A DNA stretch of 13,433 nucleotides from positions 1 to 13,433 of the forward strand of contig JANNNQ010000264.1 of assembly GCA_031398625.1 (NCBI GenBank), read 5' to 3'. Positions 1 to 7,204 of this stretch are shown here, piece by piece. The notes under the pieces are model-generated. The model was not told the origin of the DNA, did not search any database, and saw only the letters and a program-made list of their open reading frames with translations. The DNA comes from CAIUGU01 sp031398625. GTDB taxonomy: Bacteria > Pseudomonadota > Gammaproteobacteria > Steroidobacterales > Steroidobacteraceae. A program made the translations under genes and the position numbers. Position 1 is the first letter of the stretch, and every line of letters begins with the position of its first letter.

Positions 1-2
1 GC

Positions 3-641
3 GACGAGATGCAGGCTGCGCTGGAAACCTCGCAAGCGGATGTGCAGCGGGCGCGCGCCGATGTCGAATCGGCGAGGAAACAGCTCGGATCACGCGGCGC
101 CGACAATCCGCAGATCCGCGCAGCAACTGCGGAACTCGAACGGGCCCGGCTCGACCTCGAGAGAAGCAGCGTCATGGCTCCCTCTGACGGCCTGATCACC
201 AATCTGAAACTGGCGGTCGGACAATACGTGCAGACTGGCGCGCCGGTGATGACCTTCGTCGACACCCGCACCGGCTGGGTCGTTGCCGAGTTGCGCGAGA
301 AAAGCCTCGGCAACCTGCAGCGCGGCGACAAGGCCGAAGTGGTCCTCGACGGCCTTCCGGGCCAAGTCTTCCCTATGCGGGTGGAGAGCATCGCCTGGGG
401 TGTCTCGTCAGGCTCCGGACGCGACTCGTCCGGCCTGCCTACCGTCAGCGAACAGAAGGAATGGCTGCGCAGCGCCCAGCGCTTTCCGGTATTACTGACA
501 GGCGACAACAAATTGCCGTTAGGCTCGGTACGCGTCGGTTCCCTGGTTCGCGTCATCGTGTATTCCGGAGAGAGTTCGATCATGAACGGTTTGGCTTGGT
601 TGCACATCCGCCTGACAAGCCTGTTCAGCTATGTCCTCTGA
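3..641 (+). CDS. HlyD family periplasmic adaptor (membrane fusion protein), 5' partial
   Basis: This is the C-terminal 212 residues of a HlyD/EmrA-type adaptor, the periplasmic subunit that links an inner-membrane transporter to an outer-membrane channel. The start lies upstream of the window. Residues about 3-54 of the visible part are charged, heptad-like alpha-helix, the descending arm of the coiled-coil hairpin. It is followed by the second half of the lipoyl/barrel domain (about 55-86, with APSDG and the VGQYVQTGAPVM segment). The beta-rich remainder includes RGDKAEVVLDGLPG, the usual barrel signature of this family. The C-terminal NGLAWLHIRLTSLF tail resembles adaptors paired with DUF2955 partners. 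The stop codon overlaps the next gene by 11 bases, so the two are probably translationally coupled. No TolC-like channel is in view, and the substrate cannot be read from the sequence. Confidence 0.9.
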   Translation, partial: DEMQAALETSQADVQRARADVESARKQLGSRGADNPQIRAATAELERARLDLERSSVMAPSDGLITNLKLAVGQYVQTGAPVMTFVDTRTGWVVAELREKSLGNLQRGDKAEVVLDGLPGQVFPMRVESIAWGVSSGSGRDSSGLPTVSEQKEWLRSAQRFPVLLTGDNKLPLGSVRVGSLVRVIVYSGESSIMNGLAWLHIRLTSLFSYVL

Positions 642-1713
642 GGCTATTTCCGGCAGCGGCGCAAGCCTCAGGTCGCACGAACTGTTTGACGCGTCGACCC
701 GCCACGCGCTGAGAATCGCCGGCGGCATGGCGATCCCGTTCGTGATTGGCGAAGCCCTCGGCTGGGACCTGCCCTTCATCGCTTCGATCTTCGCGTTGAT
801 GATGCTTTCCACCAAACAGCCGCCGCTGAAGCTTGCCGCTGCGATCGCGTCGGTGGCCGGCATCGCGGCCGCTTTTTTAGCCGCCCTGCTGCTGACTCGC
901 CTGACGCTTGCCTCCCCGGTAGCCTTCATCACTACATTCGGCCTTGCCCTGTTCGCAGGCCTTTATGGCCAGCAGCGCAGCGCTTCGCCGATCTGGTTTT
1001 TCTTCCTGGTCGCGGTAACCGTAACGCCGCTGATGGCAGCGCACTCCCAAGGCCTGGCTACGACAGTCGCGCGGATCATGATATTGGGGATGGCCATTGC
1101 CATCCTGGCCGCGTGGCTGATGCATGCGCTTTTCCCCGAACCAACGTTGGCCACGGGAGGCAGCGCTCCGGTGCCTCCCCCTGGGCTTCCCAGGCCCGCC
1201 GCTGAAGACCGGCGCGTCGCACTGATCGGTACACTCATCGTCGTTCCGCTCGTCCTGTTCCTGCTGAGCAGGGAGTCCGCGGCCCTTGTCGTGACCATTA
1301 CCGTGCTGTCGATCCTGCGGACTGCCGGGTTCGCTGAGGGAAAACGGGCCGTGCTCGGAATCCTGCTGGGCAACCTCATCGCCGGCGGTGTGGCCATCGT
1401 CGCCTACTTCATGATCGATGCCGCGTCATCCCTGCTGATGCTCGCCCTCATCATTCTCGCCGTCTCGCTTTTTTTCGGCGAGCGCATAGCCAACGGCGGC
1501 CCGTCCGCCCCGCTGTATGTCGGAGCCGGCACCGCAGCGCTGGTTCTGCTTGGCCTAGGCCTGAGCCCGTTCAACGACGCGACCACCGCGTTCGCATCGC
1601 GCGTGGTCTATGTGTTCCTGGCGAGCGCGTACGCCCTGGGGATGATTGCCCTGCTGGCATCGCTTTACCCGCGCCCGCATGACCAACCAGCGCAAAGCGG
1701 GGAATCCTCATGA
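631..1713 (+). CDS. DUF2955 / FUSC-like inner-membrane transporter subunit
   Basis: This is a 360-residue polytopic inner-membrane protein. It begins with RHALRIAGGMAIPFVIGEALGW, matching the start of DUF2955 proteins, which are related to the FUSC/AaeB-type aromatic-acid exporters. There are two sets of hydrophobic helices: about residues 28-165 (four to five helices with the STKQPP turn) and about 195-345. A proline-rich cytoplasmic linker at about 175-192 separates them. Its length is normal for the family. The start lies inside the end of the HlyD-type gene, as expected for an adaptor-transporter pair. I infer that the two proteins form a proton-driven efflux pump core; the substrate is unknown. 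A short gap leads to the next gene on the same strand. Confidence 0.85.
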   Translation: MSSEAISGSGASLRSHELFDASTRHALRIAGGMAIPFVIGEALGWDLPFIASIFALMMLSTKQPPLKLAAAIASVAGIAAAFLAALLLTRLTLASPVAFITTFGLALFAGLYGQQRSASPIWFFFLVAVTVTPLMAAHSQGLATTVARIMILGMAIAILAAWLMHALFPEPTLATGGSAPVPPPGLPRPAAEDRRVALIGTLIVVPLVLFLLSRESAALVVTITVLSILRTAGFAEGKRAVLGILLGNLIAGGVAIVAYFMIDAASSLLMLALIILAVSLFFGERIANGGPSAPLYVGAGTAALVLLGLGLSPFNDATTAFASRVVYVFLASAYALGMIALLASLYPRPHDQPAQSGESS

Positions 1714-1738
1714 ATGCACCTACCTTGGGAGAAAACGG

Positions 1739-2206
1739 ATGACGACAACGACTGGCAACGCTTCGCTGTGGGACACGCTCGATCACACACCCTCGAGCCG
1801 GCAACGGGTGTTCCTGCGTTACTTCACCGCAATTCTGGTGGATCTCGTGATACTGAACCTGTTCGCCGAATACTGGGAGCACGTTTCCGCGGACTCGTTC
1901 ACGATCACCCTGCTCGCCGCCGTGCTCTTGCAGGTGCTCCTGAAGCTCACCATCGTGCTCGAGCATAAGCTGGCTGCCTACTTCAACGCGAAGCAGGGCG
2001 GCTTTGCGAAATTCATGCGCTTCTTCACCGCCTGGCTGGTGCTGTTCGGGTCGAAGTTCGTCATTCTCGAAGCGCTCACCCTCGCGTTCGGTGACGGCTT
2101 GCGTTTCGGCGGGCCGTTCAACGGGATCGTGGCCCTGATCGCGGTCGTTGTCGCGATGCTCGCGGCCGAAGCAGCCATCGTGCTGTTTTACCGCCGTATG
2201 GGTTGA
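1739..2206 (+). CDS. Small four-helix integral membrane protein, function unknown
   Basis: This 155-residue protein has four clear hydrophobic segments at about residues 24-46, 54-75, 96-118 and 129-151, with short charged connectors. I do not recognise the family. The start at 1739 is chosen because GGGAGA at 1727-1732 lies 6 bases upstream and because the longer frame would run back into the DUF2955 gene. The region between helices 2 and 3 is basic (EHKLAAYFNAKQGGFAKFMR) and the protein ends in YRRMG. It sits 25 bases after the DUF2955 stop and 13 bases before the oxidoreductase start, so it is almost certainly co-transcribed with both. It could be an accessory subunit of the pump or a membrane anchor for the oxidoreductase; both are inference. 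Confidence 0.75.
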   Translation: MTTTTGNASLWDTLDHTPSSRQRVFLRYFTAILVDLVILNLFAEYWEHVSADSFTITLLAAVLLQVLLKLTIVLEHKLAAYFNAKQGGFAKFMRFFTAWLVLFGSKFVILEALTLAFGDGLRFGGPFNGIVALIAVVVAMLAAEAAIVLFYRRMG

Positions 2207-2219
2207 AGGGAACCGCAAC

Positions 2220-3581
2220 ATGAGCGCAAACGTGAGGCTGGTCAATCAGAACTGGTGGATCACCACCCTGCTGATCAAGGAGCACAAGTACTGCCCACCC
2301 CTTGCGAAGGACATCAAGTGCGATGTGCTCATCGTCGGTGGGGGATTCAGTGGCATGAGCGCAGCTGCTGAATTTCTGCGCAAGGGCCTGAACGTAGTCG
2401 TAATTGAAAAAAACATCATCGGCGGCAGTTCTTCCGGCCGCAGCGCCGGGTTCCTCACGCCTGACAGCGAGCTGGAACTACACCAGCTCGTTCGCCGCTA
2501 CGGCCCCAAGGCCGCCGCGGAAATCTGGGAAGCTCCCTGCCGCGGTATCGAACGCATCGTCAATACGATCAAGACCCACGACATCCAGTGCGGGCTGCTG
2601 AAGCAGGATTCCCTGTTCCTCGGGCTGGGATCCGGTGGCACGGAGGCGGTCGAGTCGGAGCGCGCGTGCCGTGAGAGTGTCGGATTCAAGGATCAGAAAA
2701 CCTACAGCGCAACCGAGTTGACCAGGATACTCGGGGCGCAGGGGTATACCGCCGGGATAAGATACGGTGGCACATACGGGGTCAATCCGCTGGCGTGCCT
2801 GCAGGGAATCAAGGACCTCCTGATCGAGAATGGCATGCAGGTCTTCGAGAGCACCGCAATGGAAAGGCTCGAGGACCATACTGCGTATACGCACGGTGGC
2901 AGCGTGACCGCCGACAACATCATCATCGCGGTCGACAAACTTAGCGACTCGATCAGCCCGTTGGCGGATGAAGCCTTTCATGCGCAAACGTTTCTGAGCG
3001 TGACCGAACCCCTTACGGACCGTGAATTTCGCATCCTGTTTCCGTCCGGCGAGCAAATGCAGTGCTGGGATTCCAAGCTGGTGTACTCCTACTTCAGGCT
3101 GACCAGCGACAACCGCCTGCTCCTTGGAGGAGGCACGCCCATCACGACCTTCCTCAAGGATGCCTACAACAATCCCGGCATCATCAGGCGCATCATCAAG
3201 GATTTCCGCAGCCATTTTCCACAGCTGAACAATCTTTCCTTCATGCAGTTCTGGCCTGGGCAGATCGACATGACTCGCGACCTGCTGCCGGTGATCGCGA
3301 GGCCGCCGGAGCATCCTCACATCCGGTTCATCCTCGGCTGCGTGGGCATACCCTGGGCAACGTTCTGCGGAAGCTTCGCCGCCAGGAACATCCTCGGAGA
3401 GGCGGACGAGGACTACAAGAAGTATTTCAACTACTTCTCGAACCGGCGCAACTTCGCGTTTCCCACCAGCCTGGGAAAAGTGATTGGCAAGCCGATTCTC
3501 TTTGCGCTCGCAAACAGCTGGGCCAAGTTCTACCAGATCGACAAGCTGCGCAGCCACGACGAGGCCGACAAGGAATTCTGA
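2220..3581 (+). CDS. FAD-dependent oxidoreductase, DAO (glycine/D-amino acid oxidase) family
   Basis: The encoded protein has 453 residues. The N-terminal dinucleotide-binding motif is VLIVGGGFSG at about residues 36-45, with E63 at the end of the second strand placed to bind the FAD ribose. It is followed by the GGSSSGRSAGF segment (68-78) typical of DAO-family enzymes, and by a C-terminal FAD-contact stretch GCVGIPWATFCG (373-384). The N-terminal lead-in (CPPLAKDIKCDV) resembles gamma-glutamylputrescine oxidase-like and similar amine oxidases, but the substrate cannot be assigned. An unusual tail of about 60 residues follows the last FAD motif. The start at 2220 has AAGGGAA at 2206-2212, 7 bases upstream; the longer frame would overlap the previous gene. 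It is the last gene of the pump operon and converges on the DUF4344 gene. A soluble cytoplasmic enzyme is likely, as there is no signal peptide. Confidence 0.88.
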   Translation: MSANVRLVNQNWWITTLLIKEHKYCPPLAKDIKCDVLIVGGGFSGMSAAAEFLRKGLNVVVIEKNIIGGSSSGRSAGFLTPDSELELHQLVRRYGPKAAAEIWEAPCRGIERIVNTIKTHDIQCGLLKQDSLFLGLGSGGTEAVESERACRESVGFKDQKTYSATELTRILGAQGYTAGIRYGGTYGVNPLACLQGIKDLLIENGMQVFESTAMERLEDHTAYTHGGSVTADNIIIAVDKLSDSISPLADEAFHAQTFLSVTEPLTDREFRILFPSGEQMQCWDSKLVYSYFRLTSDNRLLLGGGTPITTFLKDAYNNPGIIRRIIKDFRSHFPQLNNLSFMQFWPGQIDMTRDLLPVIARPPEHPHIRFILGCVGIPWATFCGSFAARNILGEADEDYKKYFNYFSNRRNFAFPTSLGKVIGKPILFALANSWAKFYQIDKLRSHDEADKEF

Positions 3582-3646
3582 GCTCGTCGCGTTTTCCTGT
3601 CGCGGCACCTGGCCAATCCAGGCAGGGACTTTGATTCAATAGCCAC

Positions 3647-4549
3647 CTATGGATTCGGCTGCCGTGTGGCTGCCGTTCCGCCATCGGGGCCAGCGCGCGG
3701 TTTCAGCCATTTCCTCGACTTCATCTTCCCGAGCAGATTCTGGTCGATCTGCGGGGCAATCAGCTTGTTTACCGCGTACTCGACCTGCCGGTACTCGTCG
3801 GAGCAATATTCCGCGCGTGATTCCGGCAGGTATTTTTTCTCGACGAGATCGGCGAAAAGCTTCGGATCGGCGCCGTATGCCATGCACAGCAGGTTGTAGA
3901 ACCGCTGTGCGGGCAAACCGTGGGCATCGGCGAACTGCTTCATGCCCGGGGTCTGGGCCTGCGCCTCATGCCCGTACATGTAAGCAACGCCGACTACAGT
4001 CCGGCGGGCGTCTTCCGTGCCGAGCTGCATCAGGGCATAGGCCGCGATCTGATCGGCGGCATCTTCCTCACGCCCCAGGATCGGAAGCTTCAGCATATCG
4101 AACAAAGCATGTGCAATCTCATGCAGGAACACTTCGATACCAGGGCCCACTATGGCGTCGTCGCGTGTCACGCCCGCGGCCGTCGTTCTCGTGGGTGCGT
4201 TGCCCACTACTTCGGCGATGTACTCGTAACAGACGGTGACGGCGTGGCTGCCTGGCTCATACCATGCATTCGACACCCCGTCGCAGCCTTCGAACTTCAA
4301 CAGCAAGGGTTCGGGCAAGCGCACCGGACTGAGGAACTCCCTGAATTTTTCCAGGACCTGGCGCTCCTTCATCAGGTCATGGATTTCCCCGTGTGCCGGA
4401 TTAGTGGGAGATACGTATTCAATCCGGATCTGCCCCGGCATCACCGCCGGGAGTGAGGTGCCAGACGCCCTGGCCGACTCCAGCGAACAGACCATTTGCA
4501 AGCAGATGGCCGAACAAAGCGCGGCGCCTTTCCACCTGAGGGGTTTCAT
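3647..4549 (-). CDS. Secreted DUF4344-family zinc metallopeptidase
   Basis: This 300-residue protein begins with a signal peptide (basic MKPLRWK, a hydrophobic stretch to about residue 22, likely cleavage after ARA near residue 28). The active-site motif HEIAH is at residues 143-147, followed by ALFDMLKLPILGREEDAADQ, the conserved block of DUF4344 metallopeptidases. The acidic residues at about 161-163 are candidates for the third zinc ligand. Cysteines in KFEGCDG, TVCYEY, LLCMAY and EYCSDE could form periplasmic disulfides. The start at 4549 is fixed by the signal peptide and by the TGATG overlap with the upstream AI-2E family stop; the open frame extends further upstream but only as a shadow of the permease gene. 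Translation is therefore probably coupled to the permease. The natural substrate of this family is unknown to me. Confidence 0.85.
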   Translation of the reverse strand: MKPLRWKGAALCSAICLQMVCSLESARASGTSLPAVMPGQIRIEYVSPTNPAHGEIHDLMKERQVLEKFREFLSPVRLPEPLLLKFEGCDGVSNAWYEPGSHAVTVCYEYIAEVVGNAPTRTTAAGVTRDDAIVGPGIEVFLHEIAHALFDMLKLPILGREEDAADQIAAYALMQLGTEDARRTVVGVAYMYGHEAQAQTPGMKQFADAHGLPAQRFYNLLCMAYGADPKLFADLVEKKYLPESRAEYCSDEYRQVEYAVNKLIAPQIDQNLLGKMKSRKWLKPRAGPDGGTAATRQPNP

Positions 4550-5670
4550 CAGTTGTCGCCTGTCCGCGTTTCCGGCGCATTCTCGTCCTGGCCTGGCCCG
4601 TCCGGCCGGTTCCGAACCCACTGCCAGAACAGCTGGTAACCGACCGCAAGAATCACCGGGCCTATGAACAGGCCGATGATGCCGTTGGTGACCATGCCAC
4701 CCAGGGCGCCGATCAGCACCACCGGCATCGGCACCGCGACGCCACGTCCCAGCAGCAGTGGCTTGAGCACGTTGTCGACCAGGCCGGCGACGAACACATA
4801 AATGGCAAAGACGATGGTCGCGATGCTGGCACCCTCGGTTGCAAAGACGAAAACAATCACCGGTAGCGTTATCAAGGTCGCCGGCAACTGAAGGATGCCG
4901 AACACCAGCACCGCCAGCGCGAGCAAGCCGGCGCCAGGGATACCCATGAGAACGAAGGCGATGCCGATCAGCAGCATCTGGATGAAAGCGATGCCGACCA
5001 CGCCCTGGGCGACCGCGCGGATCGTGGCTGTGCACAGTTCGGTAATGTTGGGTCCCTTGCCCGGACCGAAGACGCGCGATGCGATCTGTACCGCGCTGCG
5101 GCTGCCGCCTTCGCCATAGGCCATGAAAATGCCCGCGATCAGCAAGGCCGCGATAAACATCAGCAAGCCCATCCCGAAGCCGGCGAGCTTGCCCAGCAAG
5201 TTGAGACTGAACTCTTTGACCTGCCCGGAGAACTGCTGCATCAGTCCGGTCAGGTCGGTGGCGGCCTGCAGCCAGAATGCATGCAGGGGACCGCCTACCA
5301 GCGGCCACTCGGCTATCGAATCGGCAGGCGGCGGAATGTGCAAACCGCCACCCCTGACCATGGCCAGCGCATCCTCCACCGAAGTCACCATCGAGGCGCC
5401 CAAGAGGTAGATCGGGACGGCCAGGATGCCGATGGCAATCGCCACGATGAATGTAGCAGTTCGGCCTTCGCTGGCACCCAATTTGCCCCTCAGCCTGCCC
5501 TGCAGCGGGTAAAGAGTCACCGCGAGGATCAGCGACCAGAGCATCAGGTCGAGGAAAGGATGGAAGATCTGATAGGAGGCAATTGCCAGAACGGCGATCA
5601 GGCCGGCGCGAATCAGCCCATCGAGCAGGCCGCGGGATAGCGCTTGTTCTGAAGTGGGCAGTTGCGACAT
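4549..5670 (-). CDS. AI-2E family transporter (PerM/TqsA/YdiK-like permease)
   Basis: This is a 373-residue polytopic membrane protein with the AI-2E family architecture. Helices at about residues 21-55 and 70-92 are followed by a periplasmic, partly amphipathic stretch (about 93-165), then helices at about 165-185 and 222-295. The C-terminal family signature LVDNVLKPLLLGRG with VLIGALGGMVTNGIIGLF spans about 297-336. The last 20 or so residues are hydrophilic. The length is typical. The name reflects early members; most relatives have no proven autoinducer role, and some exchange sodium and protons. The start at 5670 has an AGGA-type ribosome site on the minus strand. The stop overlaps the DUF4344 peptidase start by one base. 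The 124-bp gap upstream holds an inverted repeat, so the gene may have its own promoter or be read through from the VIT-like gene. Confidence 0.9.
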   Translation of the reverse strand: MSQLPTSEQALSRGLLDGLIRAGLIAVLAIASYQIFHPFLDLMLWSLILAVTLYPLQGRLRGKLGASEGRTATFIVAIAIGILAVPIYLLGASMVTSVEDALAMVRGGGLHIPPPADSIAEWPLVGGPLHAFWLQAATDLTGLMQQFSGQVKEFSLNLLGKLAGFGMGLLMFIAALLIAGIFMAYGEGGSRSAVQIASRVFGPGKGPNITELCTATIRAVAQGVVGIAFIQMLLIGIAFVLMGIPGAGLLALAVLVFGILQLPATLITLPVIVFVFATEGASIATIVFAIYVFVAGLVDNVLKPLLLGRGVAVPMPVVLIGALGGMVTNGIIGLFIGPVILAVGYQLFWQWVRNRPDGPGQDENAPETRTGDN

Positions 5671-5738
5671 TGACTATGTCCTCGCGTATCGCCGCAATGG
5701 AATGCGACCGGTTAAGCCGCCAGGGTCAGAACATTTCC

Positions 5739-5771
5739 CATCGTTATCCACCCCGAGAGTGGATATCGATG
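5739..5771. repeat. Near-perfect 13-bp inverted repeat between the VIT-like and AI-2E genes
   Basis: CATCGTTATCCAC at 5739-5751 pairs with GTGGATATCGATG at 5759-5771 across a 7-base loop (CCCGAGA), with a single T-T mismatch. No run of T follows it on either strand, so it is not a classical intrinsic terminator. It lies 68 bases upstream of the AI-2E start. It could be an operator, an RNA hairpin controlling read-through between the two genes, or a small dispersed repeat (REP-like). Confidence 0.6.
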
Positions 5772-5794
5772 CCCCGCAAATGCAGTGGTCGGAG

Positions 5795-6457
5795 TCATCC
5801 GCCAAGCGCCATGATCGCGGCCATCAGCACCGTGCCAGTGATCGCGAGGGCGAAGCCGCTATACCAGGGACGCCCGCCCGAGTAACGCGCGAGAACGCAT
5901 CCTGCAATGAATAGCATGGCAAGGGCGATGCCGTTGGATACACGAACAGCGAGTGCAGCCTGGTCGATAAACATGAACGGCACCACGACCGGAAAAGTCG
6001 CGAGCACTACCAGGGCAAAGATGCCCACTGCCCCAACGAAGTCTTGCCCATGCAGGGGCAACCGTCCTGGTGATGGCGGGAGTGCTGCAAGGCGCTGGCG
6101 AAGCACTTCAAGACCCTCGCTGCCCAGGGTGGTGGCGATGGATGGCGGCAGTACCTCCGCGACGATCGATTGCCCCTCGGTCGCATCAGTCGCACCGCGC
6201 AAGCGCGCGGCCATCGTGCGGCTTCGCGTACGGCCGGTCGCAGTTCGCACCAGATACATCACTGCATCCGCAAGCCCCCAGGCAAGGTTGCACCCCAGAG
6301 CGGTGATCATCATCGTGCGCACGTCTTCCTCGCCTGCCGAGGCCACGCTGAGCGATCCGACGAACGTCATCGCCATCAGCAGACCAAAAATCACTTCGGA
6401 GACGCGCTCGACTGGATCGAGGACGCGCGCACGCTTCTCAGTACCAACGTCGCTCAT
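5795..6457 (-). CDS. VIT1/CCC1-family-like membrane protein
   Basis: This 220-residue protein has five predicted membrane helices at about residues 20-42, 48-70, 140-164, 170-191 and 197-219. The first helix pair (VSEVIFGLLMAMTFVGSLSV, then TALGCNLAWGLADAVMYLV) matches proteins annotated as VIT1/CCC1 transporter family, relatives of vacuolar iron/manganese transporters. The long cytoplasmic segment at about 71-139 is charged and lacks the Glu-rich metal-binding domain of true VIT1, so transport of iron or manganese is not shown here. The start at 6457 is chosen because a strong ribosome site lies 8 bases upstream; the frame stays open to 6538 but the extra residues are not helix-like. It lies between the 84-residue protein gene and the AI-2E gene, all on the minus strand. 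Confidence 0.7.
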   Translation of the reverse strand: MSDVGTEKRARVLDPVERVSEVIFGLLMAMTFVGSLSVASAGEEDVRTMMITALGCNLAWGLADAVMYLVRTATGRTRSRTMAARLRGATDATEGQSIVAEVLPPSIATTLGSEGLEVLRQRLAALPPSPGRLPLHGQDFVGAVGIFALVVLATFPVVVPFMFIDQAALAVRVSNGIALAMLFIAGCVLARYSGGRPWYSGFALAITGTVLMAAIMALGG

Positions 6458-6465
6458 GGTGCCAG

Positions 6466-6472
6466 CCTCCCC
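6466..6472 (-). promoter_or_regulatory. Ribosome binding site deciding the VIT-like start
   Basis: On the minus strand this reads GGGGAGG and ends 8 bases before the ATG at 6457. No comparable site precedes the upstream in-frame start at 6538, which supports the shorter 220-residue protein. Confidence 0.7.
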
Positions 6473-6579
6473 TGATTCGCACATTCTGACAGTGGCATTC
6501 GTCGACCCCCGCAATCCTGCGTCAGGGCGAGGGGACATGCAAGCAGTGGCACGCTCACGCAGCGCTATCGTTGCTTCGC

Positions 6580-6834
6580 TCAGGCAACGACGGTTGCGCC
6601 CTTGATAACGTAGTCCGGCAGTTTCGGCGGAGCCGCATACAACTGCATGTACTTGATGCTGGAAAACGGAATGACCATGAGGGCGCCATCGACTTCCAGC
6701 ACCAGGGCCTTCTTTTCGAGGAGCTTGTCGAGTCGCCCGGCCACCAACTCGTCATGGGTAATCTGCTTGGGAAAGCTGAATCCCACTTTTGAGCCGTCGA
6801 CAAAGTGAATGGTCAGTCCGAGGTCTTTTGCCAT
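6580..6834 (-). CDS. Small conserved-looking hypothetical protein, 84 residues
   Basis: I do not recognise a named family. The protein is soluble and strand-rich. An N-terminal pair LGLTIHFVDGSKVGFSFP (about residues 5-22) is followed by a helical, charged segment (about 25-42). Two further strands follow (ALVLEVDGALMVIPFSSIKYMQLY, about 43-66), then a proline-containing tail (APPKLPDYVIKGATVV). This alternation could form a small beta-barrel, but that is inference. The start at 6834 is supported by GGAGG on the minus strand about 6 bases upstream. There are no cysteines or membrane segments. A 122-bp gap separates it from the VIT-like gene, so co-transcription is possible but not certain. 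The divergent AsmA-like gene starts 370 bases away. Confidence 0.72.
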   Translation of the reverse strand: MAKDLGLTIHFVDGSKVGFSFPKQITHDELVAGRLDKLLEKKALVLEVDGALMVIPFSSIKYMQLYAAPPKLPDYVIKGATVVA

Positions 6835-7066
6835 GTTCCGCCTCCGTCAGAGTACTGGATTTGTCGCAGCGGCGGCTGCCACTGCCTCAAGCAAGTACAG
6901 AAAATCGAATAGAAATCCACAGGCCTGCCACCCACCGCATGGCTACACCGGCTGCGCGCCGTATTCGGGGCGGGCTGAACCTGCGGCGATCAGCCTGGCC
7001 GGAAGCGGAATTCTGCCTGAATATTCCCGGGCGTACCCGCCTCCGGTATCAATGCGCCCGCCGTGC

Positions 7067-7094
7067 TTGACTGCGGCCGCAGGGGCGCTACCCT
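7067..7094 (+). promoter_or_regulatory. Possible sigma-70-type promoter for the AsmA-like gene
   Basis: TTGACT at 7067-7072 (five of six matches to the -35 consensus) is followed after 16 bases by TACCCT at 7089-7094, a poor -10 box with three of six matches. It would give an untranslated leader of roughly 100 bases before the start at 7205. The weak -10 makes this tentative. Confidence 0.3.
7071..7082. repeat. Perfect 12-bp palindrome CTGCGGCCGCAG
   Basis: This perfect palindrome overlaps the last two bases of the possible -35 box and extends into the spacer of the promoter proposed at 7067-7094. A symmetrical site in that position would suit a dimeric repressor. In GC-rich DNA a 12-bp palindrome can also arise by chance, so the regulatory reading is inference. 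Confidence 0.4.
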
Positions 7095-7204
7095 GCCGTC
7101 TACGGGGATTCACCGCCAGCGTGGGGACGCACCGGTGACTTGAGGCCGGAGCTTCGCGCCAGTTTTCACGCTCCACCAGACACCAGCCACTGCCGTTGAA
7201 AACC

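Larger units (their letters stand above)
6835..7204. other. Divergent intergenic region, 370 bp, no convincing gene
   Basis: This stretch separates the minus-strand 84-residue gene from the plus-strand AsmA-like gene. Open frames cross it on both strands, but they have no ribosome sites, recognisable domains or sensible composition. It must hold the promoters of both neighbours. The clearest signals are a possible sigma-70-type promoter at 7067-7094 and a 12-bp palindrome at 7071-7082. I see no tRNA, riboswitch or terminator in it. Confidence 0.6.

Noticed and set aside
2478..3608. 376-codon minus-strand open frame opposite the FAD oxidoreductase
   Set aside because: The plus strand encodes an intact DAO-family enzyme with both FAD motifs; the antisense product shows no motif.
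3608..3622. Five-bp inverted repeat CCTGG/CCAGG between the convergent oxidoreductase and DUF4344 genes
   Set aside because: The stem is short and only three T residues follow, after a gap; too weak to call a terminator.
4549..5308. N-terminal extension of the DUF4344 open frame to 5308
   Set aside because: The extension lies within the AI-2E gene in another frame; the signal peptide and TGATG overlap place the true start at 4549.
6568..6590. Seven-bp inverted repeat TCGTTGC/GCAACGA around the stop of the 84-residue gene
   Set aside because: Nine-base loop, stem overlaps the end of the gene and no T-run follows on the minus strand; probably chance.
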